In this document: in pieces, positions 34,312-41,518 of the stretch
How positions within the stretch are numbered: the first letter of the stretch is position 1
Layout: every line of letters starts with the position of its first letter
Origin: Sphingomonas sp. SORGH_AS_0879
Lineage (GTDB): Bacteria; Pseudomonadota; Alphaproteobacteria; Sphingomonadales; Sphingomonadaceae
Reading direction: 5' to 3'
Assembly: GCF_030819175.1 (NCBI RefSeq)
Contig: NZ_JAUTBJ010000002.1
Location: 816,001 to 880,000 of the forward strand
DNA length: 64,000 bases
Translations under genes and position numbers: made by a program
The notes under the pieces: generated by a model
Told to the model about the DNA's origin: nothing
Database searches by the model: none
The model's input: the letters and a program-made list of their open reading frames with translations, nothing else

Positions 34312-34542
34312 TTGGACCTGAGCTTCAACCGCTTTGACCGGGATGCCGAACTGACGGTGCTGCCGCCCGATCTGGCGGTGTTGATGGTTGGTGCGACGGC
34401 TCGGCAGGCTGCCAGCCGGACGGCGGCGGTGCAGGCGGGATTCGTTCGCGGCACGGCGGACCCCGTGCTGTTCGCGCCGCTCGACGGCGCGTTCAACGGC
34501 CCCATGGCACGTTATCTGGCCCGGTGGAACAAGAGTGAATAA
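34312..34542 (+). CDS. Hypothetical small protein, TTG start
   Basis: An open frame of 76 residues whose only plausible start is TTG 34312 (upstream frame closed by TAA at 34276). The sequence LPPDLAVLMVGATARQAASR looks globular and codon use is like neighbouring genes, but no family is recognised and the ribosome binding site is weak. It lies upstream of sciP. A real small gene is possible, not certain. Confidence 0.4.
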   Translation: MDLSFNRFDRDAELTVLPPDLAVLMVGATARQAASRTAAVQAGFVRGTADPVLFAPLDGAFNGPMARYLARWNKSE

Positions 34543-34546
34543 AGCA

Positions 34547-34563
34547 TTAACCTTTCGACTTTA
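34547..34563 (+). promoter_or_regulatory. Weak CtrA-like site upstream of sciP
   Basis: TTAACCTTTCGACTTTA contains the left CtrA half site TTAACC and a degenerate right half (TTTA instead of TTAA at the expected spacing). It is about 75 bases before sciP. In Caulobacter sciP is a CtrA target, so the position is sensible, but the match is partial. Confidence 0.3.
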
Positions 34564-34635
34564 GGTGATGTTCAAGCGCGTGTGTCAGGGTCGCCGTTAC
34601 AGACGACATGGGGTAGGGAGCCCCGGTGAGGTTGT

Positions 34636-34938
34636 ATGATGATCGAGAATCAGAAGATCCGTCCTGCGAAAGTGATCGGGCCGCTCGGCGAACCGCTGAC
34701 CCTCGAATCGCTCCCGCCGCCCAGCACGACCCGTTGGGTGGTCCGTCGCAAGGCGGAAGTGGTCGCGGCGGTGAACGGCGGTCTCCTCTCGGTCGACGAA
34801 GTCTGCGATCGCTATGGCCTGACGGTGGAGGAATTCGCCGGGTGGCAGCGCGCGATCGACCGGTCGGGCATGCCGGGCCTGCGCGTCACCCGCATCCAGC
34901 ATTATCGCTCGCTCTACGAGCGTCAGCAGAAATACTGA
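34636..34938 (+). CDS. sciP: CtrA inhibitor SciP (DUF1153)
   Basis: 100 residues. SciP binds CtrA and CtrA-dependent promoters to hold back cell-cycle genes in Caulobacter. The DUF1153 fold is clear: VIGPLGEPLTLESLPPPSTT, RWVVRRKAEVVAAVNGGLLS, then the helix-turn-helix DEVCDRYGLTVEEFAGWQRA and the tail GMPGLRVTRIQHYR. The start could be ATG 34636 or 34639. It is monocistronic by the look of it, with an AT-rich stretch after the stop. Confidence 0.93.
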   Translation: MMIENQKIRPAKVIGPLGEPLTLESLPPPSTTRWVVRRKAEVVAAVNGGLLSVDEVCDRYGLTVEEFAGWQRAIDRSGMPGLRVTRIQHYRSLYERQQKY

Positions 34939-35007
34939 GGGCGAAAATAAAAACGATCGCATCGTTGACCATGTGAAAACGCTTCATCGAATTGATGGTA
35001 CGGGCAC

Positions 35008-35033
35008 GGAACAATAACCGCCATTCGCACGTC
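35008..35033 (+). promoter_or_regulatory. EcfG-type general stress promoter candidate
   Basis: GGAAC (35008-35012), 17 bases, CGTC (35030-35033), 43 bases before the GlsB/YeaQ ATG. This matches GGAAC-N16/17-CGTT in all but the last base, and the downstream gene is a stress-type membrane protein. Confidence 0.5.
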
Positions 35034-35076
35034 TTCCCCCCGTGTCCCGCTCGCGGGCCCAACGGAGGGAAAGACA

Positions 35077-35334
35077 ATGGGTATTATCCTGTGGCTTATC
35101 ATCGGTGGTGTCATCGGCTGGCTGGCCAGCATCATCATGCGTACTGACGCCCAGCAGGGCATCTTCCTGAACATCGTCGTCGGCATCGTCGGCGCGTTCA
35201 TCGGCGGCCTGATCTTCTCGGGTGGTTCGATCAACAACGCGGGTCTGACGCTGACCTCGTTCCTCGTTTCGCTGCTGGGTGCCGTCATCCTGCTGGCGAT
35301 CGTGAACCTCGTTCGTCGCGGTCGGGTGCGCTAA
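35077..35334 (+). CDS. GlsB/YeaQ/YmgE family stress membrane protein
   Basis: 85 residues with three transmembrane helices at about 3-21, 30-50 and 59-80, Gly-rich (WLIIGGVIGWLASIIM, GIVGAFIGGLIF). This is the transglycosylase-associated protein family, small inner membrane proteins commonly induced by stationary phase and general stress. GGAGGGA precedes ATG 35077, an EcfG-like promoter lies at 35008-35033, and a strong terminator follows. Confidence 0.92.
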   Translation: MGIILWLIIGGVIGWLASIIMRTDAQQGIFLNIVVGIVGAFIGGLIFSGGSINNAGLTLTSFLVSLLGAVILLAIVNLVRRGRVR

Positions 35335-35360
35335 GCGCTTATTCGCTCCGAGCGGAATCA

Positions 35361-35395
35361 AAAGGGCCGTCCGGGAAACCGGGCGGCCCTTTTTC
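35361..35395. terminator. Strong hairpin terminator, possibly bidirectional
   Basis: AAAGGGCCGTCCGG pairs with CCGGGCGGCCCTTT around a GAAA loop, followed by TTTT; on the opposite strand the stem is preceded by AAA-rich sequence. It lies between the convergent GlsB and SIMPL genes and could end both transcripts. Confidence 0.85.
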
Positions 35396-35452
35396 GTATA
35401 TCGGGTATGGGCGATGCCCCCTCCGCCACGCGAGCGAAGGAGGCGGGTCGGA

Positions 35453-36193
35453 TCAGTTCAGCAGGAAGCGGACCGAGACATTGACCGTCACGTCCCGCTC
35501 GCCCGGCGCGATGCTGGTCTTGGCCATGGCGTCTGCGGCCATCGCGCGCGCCATCATCATGGGCCGCTCCGGCCCGCCCGCATCCGCGCCGTTCTCGGTG
35601 ATCGACACGATCCGGGCGACGCGCATTCCTGCCGCCTTGGCATAAAGCTCGGCCCTCGCGCGGGCCTTGGCGACGGCATCGGTACGCGCTTCGTCCAGCG
35701 CGGCATCGGGCTTGTCGATCGACAGGTTGGGGCCGTCGATCTGGTTGGCGCCCTGCGCCACCAGCGCGTCCAGCACCGTGCCGGACTTGGCGATGTCGCG
35801 GAACCGGATGCTCAGCGTGTTGGTCGCCTGGTATCCCGTGATGGTCGGCGGGACATTCTCGCCATAGCGATATTGCGGCTGAAGCTGGACAGTCGCGGTC
35901 TGGATGTCGCGGTCGGCGACGCCGGCCCGCTTCACCGCCGCCAGCACGCGTGCCATGCGCTGCGCATTGTCGCTCAGCGCCGCGGCGGCGGTCGCGCCCT
36001 GGCTGACCACGCCTGCGCGGATCGTCGCCAGATCGGGCACCCGCGTCGTGCGCCCCTCCGCCGAGATGTCCAGGATCGTACCCGCCGCCGGAACCAGCGG
36101 CTCGACCGTGGTCGGGGCAGGCACTGACTGGGCGGCGACGCCCGACGCTATCGCGAGCGGGGCCAAGGCGACGGAAAACAGGAATAATTTCAT
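35453..36193 (-). CDS. Periplasmic SIMPL-domain (DUF541) protein, second copy
   Basis: 246 residues with a signal peptide (MKLFLFSVALAPLAIASGVA, cut near AAQS) and a full SIMPL domain: LDISAEGRTTRVPDLATIRA, the VADRDIQTATVQLQPQYRY segment, GYQATNTLSIRFRD and KARARAELYAKAAGMRVARIV. It is closer to the classical YggE type than the protein at 5260-6021. ATG 36193 has the best spacing from GGGAG; ATG 36196 and TTG 36199 lie directly upstream. Function unsettled, envelope or oxidative stress. Confidence 0.88.
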   Translation of the reverse strand: MKLFLFSVALAPLAIASGVAAQSVPAPTTVEPLVPAAGTILDISAEGRTTRVPDLATIRAGVVSQGATAAAALSDNAQRMARVLAAVKRAGVADRDIQTATVQLQPQYRYGENVPPTITGYQATNTLSIRFRDIAKSGTVLDALVAQGANQIDGPNLSIDKPDAALDEARTDAVAKARARAELYAKAAGMRVARIVSITENGADAGGPERPMMMARAMAADAMAKTSIAPGERDVTVNVSVRFLLN

Positions 36194-36304
36194 CATCAAC
36201 TCCCTTTGATGCTGGCAAGGCCTTTGGCCGACCGCGCCGAAACGTGCGATGAACGCGCCCGGCGCATCTTAGAGCCGCCTTAATTCTCCCATACGCAAAG
36301 TCGC

Positions 36305-36334
36305 TTGAGTGCAGTGATGTATTTCTATAATACA
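36305..36334 (+). promoter_or_regulatory. RND operon promoter with overlapping perfect palindrome
   Basis: TTGAGT (36305-36310) and TATAAT (36326-36331), 15 bases apart, form a plausible sigma-70 promoter. The -10 box lies within TGTATT-TCTAT-AATACA (36318-36334), a perfect 6-bp inverted repeat that would let a dimeric repressor block the promoter. No regulator gene is adjacent. Confidence 0.6.
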
Positions 36335-36392
36335 GCGGCGAATAGGCGCATCTGAGGCGTGGCCACGACATGACGATGCGGATCGGGGATCG

Positions 36393-37577
36393 ATGACGAA
36401 CATGAATTACGAAACGGGGGCGATCGGGGGCGGCAGCCATATGGCACTGGAAGGACCCGCGCCCGCACGGCGGCGCTGGATTCCGGTGGTCGTGGTGCTC
36501 ATCCTCGTGGCGCTGGCGGGCTGGTATCTGCTCGGCGGCAAGAAGCATGATTCGGCCCCCGGTGCCTCCAGCGGGACGCAGGTGCCCAACATCACCGTCG
36601 TGGTTCCGGGGCAGCAGGCGGTCAGCCGCATCGTCTCCGCCACGGGTACGCTGGCCGCGCGGCGCGAAATGCCGGTCGGCGTCGCGGGCGAGGGGGGGAT
36701 GATCACCCGCGTGCTGGTCGAGCCGGGGCAGTGGGTCCGCGCGGGCCAGGTGCTGGCGACCGTCGATCGCTCGGTCCAGACCCAGACCGCCTCCGCGTTG
36801 AACGCCCAGGTCGCGGTGGCGCAGTCGGACCAGCAGATCGCACAGGCCGAACTGGACCGTGCGCAGCAACTGGTCGATCGCGGTTTCATCTCCAAGGCCG
36901 ATCTGCAACGGCGCGAGGCGACCCGCAACGCCGCCGCCGCGCGTGTCCGTGCGGCGCAAGCGTCGTACAAGGAAGCGCAGGCGCGCAACGGTCGCCTCGA
37001 CATCCGCGCGCCGGCCGAAGGGCTGATCCTGACCCGCGCCGCCGAGCCGGGCCAGATCGTCAGCTCGGGCTCGGGCGTGCTGTTCCGCATGGCGATGGGC
37101 GGGCAGATGGAGCTTCGCGCGCAGCTCGCCGAATCGGACCTGGTCGGCCTGACCGTCGGTTCGCCCGCTACCGTCACCCCGGTCGGCGGCGACAAGAGCT
37201 TCAAGGGCGAGGTGTGGCAGGTGTCGCCGGTCATCGATCCGCAGACCCGCCAGGGCATCGCGCGGATCGCGCTGTCCTACAGCCCCGAACTGCGTCCCGG
37301 CGGCTTCGCCTCGGCGACGATCCGCGGCGGCGCGGGCCGCGCGCCCCTGCTGCCCGACTCGGCGATCCAGAGCGACGACAAGGGCAGTTTCGTGTATATC
37401 GTCGGCTCCGACAACAAGGTCGCGCGCCGCAACATCAAGATCGGTCAGGTATCGGACGATGGCGTGACCATTGCCTCGGGCCTGAACGGCAACGAGCGGG
37501 TGGTGCGGTCGGCGGGTGGCTTCCTGGCGGTCGGCCAGCTCGTCCATCCGATCCTCGGCGGCCCGGAGGCCAAGTGA
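36393..37577 (+). CDS. RND efflux periplasmic adaptor subunit
   Basis: 394 residues: cytoplasmic N-terminus, membrane anchor (about 29-47, WIPVVVVLILVALAGWYLL), barrel-sandwich lipoyl domain halves (VAGEGGMITRVLVEPGQWVR and LDIRAPAEGLILTRAAEPGQ) around a coiled-coil hairpin (about 130-205), then beta-barrel and membrane-proximal domains. Membrane fusion proteins link the inner membrane pump to an outer membrane channel. It is followed by the pump gene after one base. No outer membrane channel gene is adjacent; the TolC-like gene at 46718 belongs to another operon. Confidence 0.93.
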   Translation: MTNMNYETGAIGGGSHMALEGPAPARRRWIPVVVVLILVALAGWYLLGGKKHDSAPGASSGTQVPNITVVVPGQQAVSRIVSATGTLAARREMPVGVAGEGGMITRVLVEPGQWVRAGQVLATVDRSVQTQTASALNAQVAVAQSDQQIAQAELDRAQQLVDRGFISKADLQRREATRNAAAARVRAAQASYKEAQARNGRLDIRAPAEGLILTRAAEPGQIVSSGSGVLFRMAMGGQMELRAQLAESDLVGLTVGSPATVTPVGGDKSFKGEVWQVSPVIDPQTRQGIARIALSYSPELRPGGFASATIRGGAGRAPLLPDSAIQSDDKGSFVYIVGSDNKVARRNIKIGQVSDDGVTIASGLNGNERVVRSAGGFLAVGQLVHPILGGPEAK

Positions 37578-37578
37578 C

Positions 37579-40500
37579 ATGAGTTTCCGCAACATCTCGG
37601 CCTGGGCGATCCGGAACCCGGTTCCGCCTATCGTCCTGTTCGTCGCGCTGACGCTGGCGGGGATCGTCAGCTTCATGCGGATGGACGTGAACAACGACCC
37701 CGACATCGACTTCCCGATCGTCGTGGTCGTGGTCAGCCAGCCGGGTGCGGCACCGACCGAACTGGAGACCCAGGTCACCCAGCGGGTCGAGGCGGCGTTG
37801 CGGAACTTGCAGGGCGTCGACCAGATCACCTCGACCGTGACCGAGGGCCAGTCGCAAACGCTGGTCCAGCTCGATATCGGCACCCCGATCGACCGTGCGG
37901 TCAGCGATGCGCGCGACGCGATCACTCAGATCCGCTCGATGCTGCCCGACGGCATCCTGGAGCCGCAGGTGATCCGCGTCGATTCGACCGACAACGACCT
38001 GGCCAGCTATTCGGCGGTGGCGTCCAACATGACGCCCGAACAGCTCAGCTGGTATATCGACAACAACGTCACCAAGGAGCTGTTGTCGGTCCCCGGCTTG
38101 TCCAAGGTCATCCGCAACGGCGGCGTGACGCGCGAGATCCGCGTGATCCTAGACCCCCTGAAATTGCAGGCGCAGGGGCTGACCGCCAGCGAGGTCAACG
38201 CCCAGCTGCGCATGACCAACCTGAATGCGGCGGGCGGCCGCGCCGAGATCGCGGGCACCGAACAGGCGGTCCGCGTGCTGGGCAATGCGCGCAACGCCTA
38301 TGACCTGGGCCAGACCCAGATCAACGTGCGCGGCGGGCGCACCGTGCGGCTGGCCGACATCGCCACGGTCCGCGATCTCTATGCCGAGCAGCGTTCGCAG
38401 GCGGCGGTCGACGGGCGGCAGGTCATCAGCTTCGACTTTCAACGCGCCAAGGGCGCCTCGGACGTCAGCGTCTATAACGGCGCGGTCGAGAAGCTGAAGG
38501 CGCTGGAAAAGCGCAACCCCGAGGTCAAGTTCGTCCTCCGCTCCAACAGCGTCAAATATACCGAGCAGCAATATGAAAGCGCCATCCATGCGATGATCGA
38601 GGGCGCGGTGCTGGCGGTGATCGTCGTGTTCCTGTTCCTGCGCGACTGGCGTGCGACGGTGATCTCGGCGCTGGCTATTCCGTTGTCGGCGATCCCGACC
38701 TTCTGGGTCATGGACCTGATGAACTTCACGCTCAACCAGATGACGCTGCTGGCGCTCAGCCTGGTGGCGGGCGTGCTGGTCGACGATGCGATCGTGGAGA
38801 TCGAGAATATCGTGCGCCACATGCGCATGGGCAAATCCGCCTATCAGGCGTCGATCGACGCGGCGGACGAGATCGGCCTCGCCGTGCTGGGCACCACCAT
38901 GGCGATCGTCGCGGTGTTCCTGCCCGTGTCGATCATGCCGGGCGTGCCGGGCCAGTATTTCAAAAATTTCGGCCTGACCGTCGTCGTCTCGGTGCTGATG
39001 AGCCTGGCGGTGGCGCGGATGATCACGCCGATGATCGCGGCCTATTTCCTGAAGTCCGCAGGCCATGCCAGCCATGGCGAGGGCAGGCTGATGGACATCT
39101 ATATGGCGACGCTGCGCTGGTCGCTGCGTTATGACCGACCGACCGAGGGCACGCGGCGCGGGGTGGTGCGGCGCTTTTTCGGGCGGTTCCGCGACCATCG
39201 CCTGTGGGTGATCGGTATCGGCGTGATGGCCTTCGTCCTGACCGTCGTGATGTTCGCGGTCATTCCCAAGACCTTCCAGCCGCCGCAGGACAATGACCAG
39301 GCGGTCGCCAAGATCGAGATGGTGCCCGGCACCACGCTGGCCCAGACCGATCAGGTCGTGAAGAAGGTCGCGCAATTCCTGCGCAAGCAGCCGGACGTCG
39401 AATCGGTCTATTCGCGCACCAGCGTCGGCAATGGCCGCGTGGTGGCGACGTTGAAGGAGGATCGCTCGATGAAGAGCACCGACTTCGAACGCTCGCTGGC
39501 CCCCGAACTGGCGGCGATCCCCGATGCGCGCGTGTCCTTCCAGTCGCAATTCGGCTGGGGTTCGAGCGGACGTGACCTGACCATCACGCTGGGCGGTGAT
39601 GATCCGGCGGTGCTGCGTGATACCGCCAACAAGATCGTCGAGCAGATGGGGACCGTCCCGGGCCTCGTCGCGCCGCGCATCGTCGGCAATCTCGACCGGC
39701 CCGAAATCGTGATCCGCCCGCGCCTCGACCTCGCGGCCAATCTGGGCGTGACGACGCAGGCGTTGTCGAGCGCGATCCGCATCGCGACCCTGGGCGATAT
39801 CGACCAGAATTCGGCCCGCTTCTCGCTGTCGGATCGCCAGGTGCCGATCCGCGTGGCGCTGGACCAGAATGCCCGGGCACGGATGTCGACCATCCAGAAC
39901 CTGCCGGTGCAGACCCAGACCGGCGGCTCTGTGCCGCTCAGCGTCGTCGCCGATATCGGGCTGGGCGCGGGGCCGACCCAGATCGACCGCGTCAACCAGC
40001 GGCGTCAGGTCACGGTCGGGGCCGACCTGGCCAAGGGCGTAATCAGCGGCGACGCGATGAAGAAGGTCCACGACCTGCCGATCATGAAGAATCTGCCGAT
40101 GGGGGTCAGCGAAATGGTGCTGGGCCAGGCCAAGATGCAGAACGAGATGATGACCAACTTCTTCACGGCGATCATCTCCGCCATCTTCATGGTCTTCGCG
40201 GTGCTGGTGCTGCTTTATCGCCGCTTCCTGCCGCCCTTCGTCAACATGGCCTCGCTGCTGCTGGCGCCCCTGGGCGGGTTGCTGGCGCTGCACTTCACCG
40301 GCAATCCGCTGTCGCTGCCGGTCTATATCGGGTTGCTGATGCTGCTCGGCATCGTCGCCAAGAACTCGATCCTGCTGATCGACTTCGCGCTGGAAGAGAT
40401 CGCCAAGGGCGTGCCGGTGCGCGACGCGGTGCTGGACGCAGGGCACAAGCGCGCCCAGCCGATCGTGATGACCACGGTCGCGATGGTCGCGGGCATGATC

Positions 40501-40785
40501 CCGACCGCCTTGTCGCTGGGCGGTGACGGATCGTGGCGCAGCCCGATGGGCGTGACGGTGATCGGCGGCCTCGCCATGTCGACCATCCTCACCCTGTTGA
40601 TCGTGCCCGCCGCGTTCAGCCTGGCCGTCGGGGTCGAGCGCTGGATCGGTCCGCGTCTGGGCAAGCGGTTGCTGACCTACAAGCCCGGCGACGAAACGGG
40701 CGGCGGGCCGGTGATCGAAGGCCCCACGGGCGGCCCCGCGCTGCCGCCCGCGACCGGCAAGCTGGGCTATGGTCCGGCGGAATAA
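37579..40785 (+). CDS. RND multidrug efflux permease (HAE family)
   Basis: 1068 residues, a proton-driven trimeric exporter of AcrB type. Helix 1 (NPVPPIVLFVALTLAGIVSF), two large periplasmic loops (about 35-335 and 560-860) and 12 helices. The proton-relay Asp pair is in LVAGVLVDDAIVEIEN on helix 4, and the repeat-2 counterpart holds LLGIVAKNSILLIDFA. The FP.VVV..PGAAPTELE start is typical. Substrates cannot be told; HAE members export hydrophobic drugs. Likely cotranscribed with the adaptor from the promoter at 36305. Confidence 0.96.
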   Translation: MSFRNISAWAIRNPVPPIVLFVALTLAGIVSFMRMDVNNDPDIDFPIVVVVVSQPGAAPTELETQVTQRVEAALRNLQGVDQITSTVTEGQSQTLVQLDIGTPIDRAVSDARDAITQIRSMLPDGILEPQVIRVDSTDNDLASYSAVASNMTPEQLSWYIDNNVTKELLSVPGLSKVIRNGGVTREIRVILDPLKLQAQGLTASEVNAQLRMTNLNAAGGRAEIAGTEQAVRVLGNARNAYDLGQTQINVRGGRTVRLADIATVRDLYAEQRSQAAVDGRQVISFDFQRAKGASDVSVYNGAVEKLKALEKRNPEVKFVLRSNSVKYTEQQYESAIHAMIEGAVLAVIVVFLFLRDWRATVISALAIPLSAIPTFWVMDLMNFTLNQMTLLALSLVAGVLVDDAIVEIENIVRHMRMGKSAYQASIDAADEIGLAVLGTTMAIVAVFLPVSIMPGVPGQYFKNFGLTVVVSVLMSLAVARMITPMIAAYFLKSAGHASHGEGRLMDIYMATLRWSLRYDRPTEGTRRGVVRRFFGRFRDHRLWVIGIGVMAFVLTVVMFAVIPKTFQPPQDNDQAVAKIEMVPGTTLAQTDQVVKKVAQFLRKQPDVESVYSRTSVGNGRVVATLKEDRSMKSTDFERSLAPELAAIPDARVSFQSQFGWGSSGRDLTITLGGDDPAVLRDTANKIVEQMGTVPGLVAPRIVGNLDRPEIVIRPRLDLAANLGVTTQALSSAIRIATLGDIDQNSARFSLSDRQVPIRVALDQNARARMSTIQNLPVQTQTGGSVPLSVVADIGLGAGPTQIDRVNQRRQVTVGADLAKGVISGDAMKKVHDLPIMKNLPMGVSEMVLGQAKMQNEMMTNFFTAIISAIFMVFAVLVLLYRRFLPPFVNMASLLLAPLGGLLALHFTGNPLSLPVYIGLLMLLGIVAKNSILLIDFALEEIAKGVPVRDAVLDAGHKRAQPIVMTTVAMVAGMIPTALSLGGDGSWRSPMGVTVIGGLAMSTILTLLIVPAAFSLAVGVERWIGPRLGKRLLTYKPGDETGGGPVIEGPTGGPALPPATGKLGYGPAE

Positions 40786-40787
40786 GT

Positions 40788-40871
40788 CCTCCCCGGAACG
40801 GGGAGGGGGACCATCCGAAGGCTGGTGGAGGGGGAACGCTGCACGGGGCGACCTGTGTGGAAGCCCCCCCC
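40788..40871. repeat. Family-1 repeat, left part, split by the IS110 remnant
   Basis: CCTCCCCGGAACGGGGAGGG, GGACCATCC..GGCTGGTGG and CGACCTGTGTGGAAGCCCCC follow family-1 order, then similarity stops at 40871 where IS110-like sequence begins. The missing right part (CCGTCAG..GCCACCTCCC) appears at 41400-41444. Confidence 0.8.
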
Positions 40872-41399
40872 TGTCTGATGGGATGGTGGTATGAAGGTGA
40901 TTGCGGAAGGGAGCCCGTCCCCCCCGAGGGTCTGGAGCCCGATAGGGAGCAAGGGTCCCTTCCGCTTGGTCATCAACCTGAACAGTTGCTTGGGACAGCT
41001 GATCCCGTACGACATGGACAGGAGCCTATACCATGCCACAGCCCGTTGTCGGCTGCGACCTCTCGCGCGCCTTTATCGATATCTGCCAACTGCCGTCGGG
41101 AAAAACCGGCCGGATCGCCAATACGCCGGATGACATCGGCGTCTGGCTGGACACGCTCGACCATGATGTCCGTGTCGTCTTCGAGGCCACCAGCGGCTGC
41201 GACGGCGAGTTGATCGGGGCGCTGGCAACGCGCGGCCATCCTTTCTCACGCGTCAATCCACGCCAGGCGCGCGAGTTCGCCCGCGCCACCGGCACACTCG
41301 CAAAGACCGACCGGGTCGATGCCCGCGTGCTGGCGCAGATGGGCGCGGCGCTCGACCTGCCAGCTACGATACCGCTCAGTCCCGCCCGCTCACGGCTTG
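40872..41399 (+). mobile_element. IS110-family insertion sequence remnant
   Basis: About 530 bases lie between the two halves of one family-1 repeat: a structured non-coding 5' region (to 41032) and the first third of an IS110-type transposase. Full IS110 elements are about 1.2-1.5 kb, so the 3' part has been deleted. IS110 members such as IS621 and ISPpu10 are known to target REP-like palindromes, which fits insertion in this repeat. Exact ends are inferred from the broken repeat. Confidence 0.65.
40876..41032 (+). ncRNA. Possible relict bridge RNA region of an IS110 element
   Basis: IS110 transposases use a bridge RNA encoded beside their gene. The 157-base stretch before the transposase ATG can form a 10-bp perfect stem GCGGAAGGGA (40903-40912) / TCCCTTCCGC (40956-40965) enclosing 43 bases, and a smaller hairpin GGGA (40992) / TCCC (41003). 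Size, place and the large internal loop fit, but the loops were not matched to target and donor sequences. Confidence 0.35.
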
Positions 41400-41515
41400 C
41401 CCCGTCAGCGCTTCGCGCTGCCACCTCCCGGTGTCGGGGACGATCATTCACGCCGTTTCGTTACGCTCGGGAAAGATTCCACTTGAACAAAGCCGCCGTT
41501 CGCGAATTGTCCTGA
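41033..41515 (+). pseudogene. Truncated IS110 family transposase
   Basis: The reading frame has 160 codons; the first about 118 match the N-terminal RuvC-like DEDD domain of IS110 transposases: VVGCDLSRAFIDI (first Asp), VVFEATSGCDGELIGAL (Glu), and FARATGTLAKTDRVDARVLA (Asp pair). The C-terminal serine domain is absent. From about 41378 the frame reads through non-transposase sequence and the right half of a family-1 repeat (PSALRAATSRCRGRSF) to a chance stop at 41515. Not expected to be active. Confidence 0.85.
41400..41444. repeat. Family-1 repeat, right part, split by the IS110 remnant
   Basis: CCCCGTCAGCGCTTCGCGCT, GCCACCTCCC and the closing GGTGTCGGGGACGAT correspond to the last 45 bases of family-1 units such as 46556-46600. 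It continues the unit broken at 40871. Confidence 0.75.
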
Positions 41516-41518
41516 ACG

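Noticed and set aside
38149..40446. Minus-strand open frame of 765 codons
   Set aside because: Antisense to the RND permease; His/Arg/Asp-rich composition without any recognisable domain.
41378..41515. C-terminal part of the 160-codon IS110 frame as real transposase
   Set aside because: This stretch is intergenic and repeat sequence read by chance in frame; no IS110 C-terminal domain is present.
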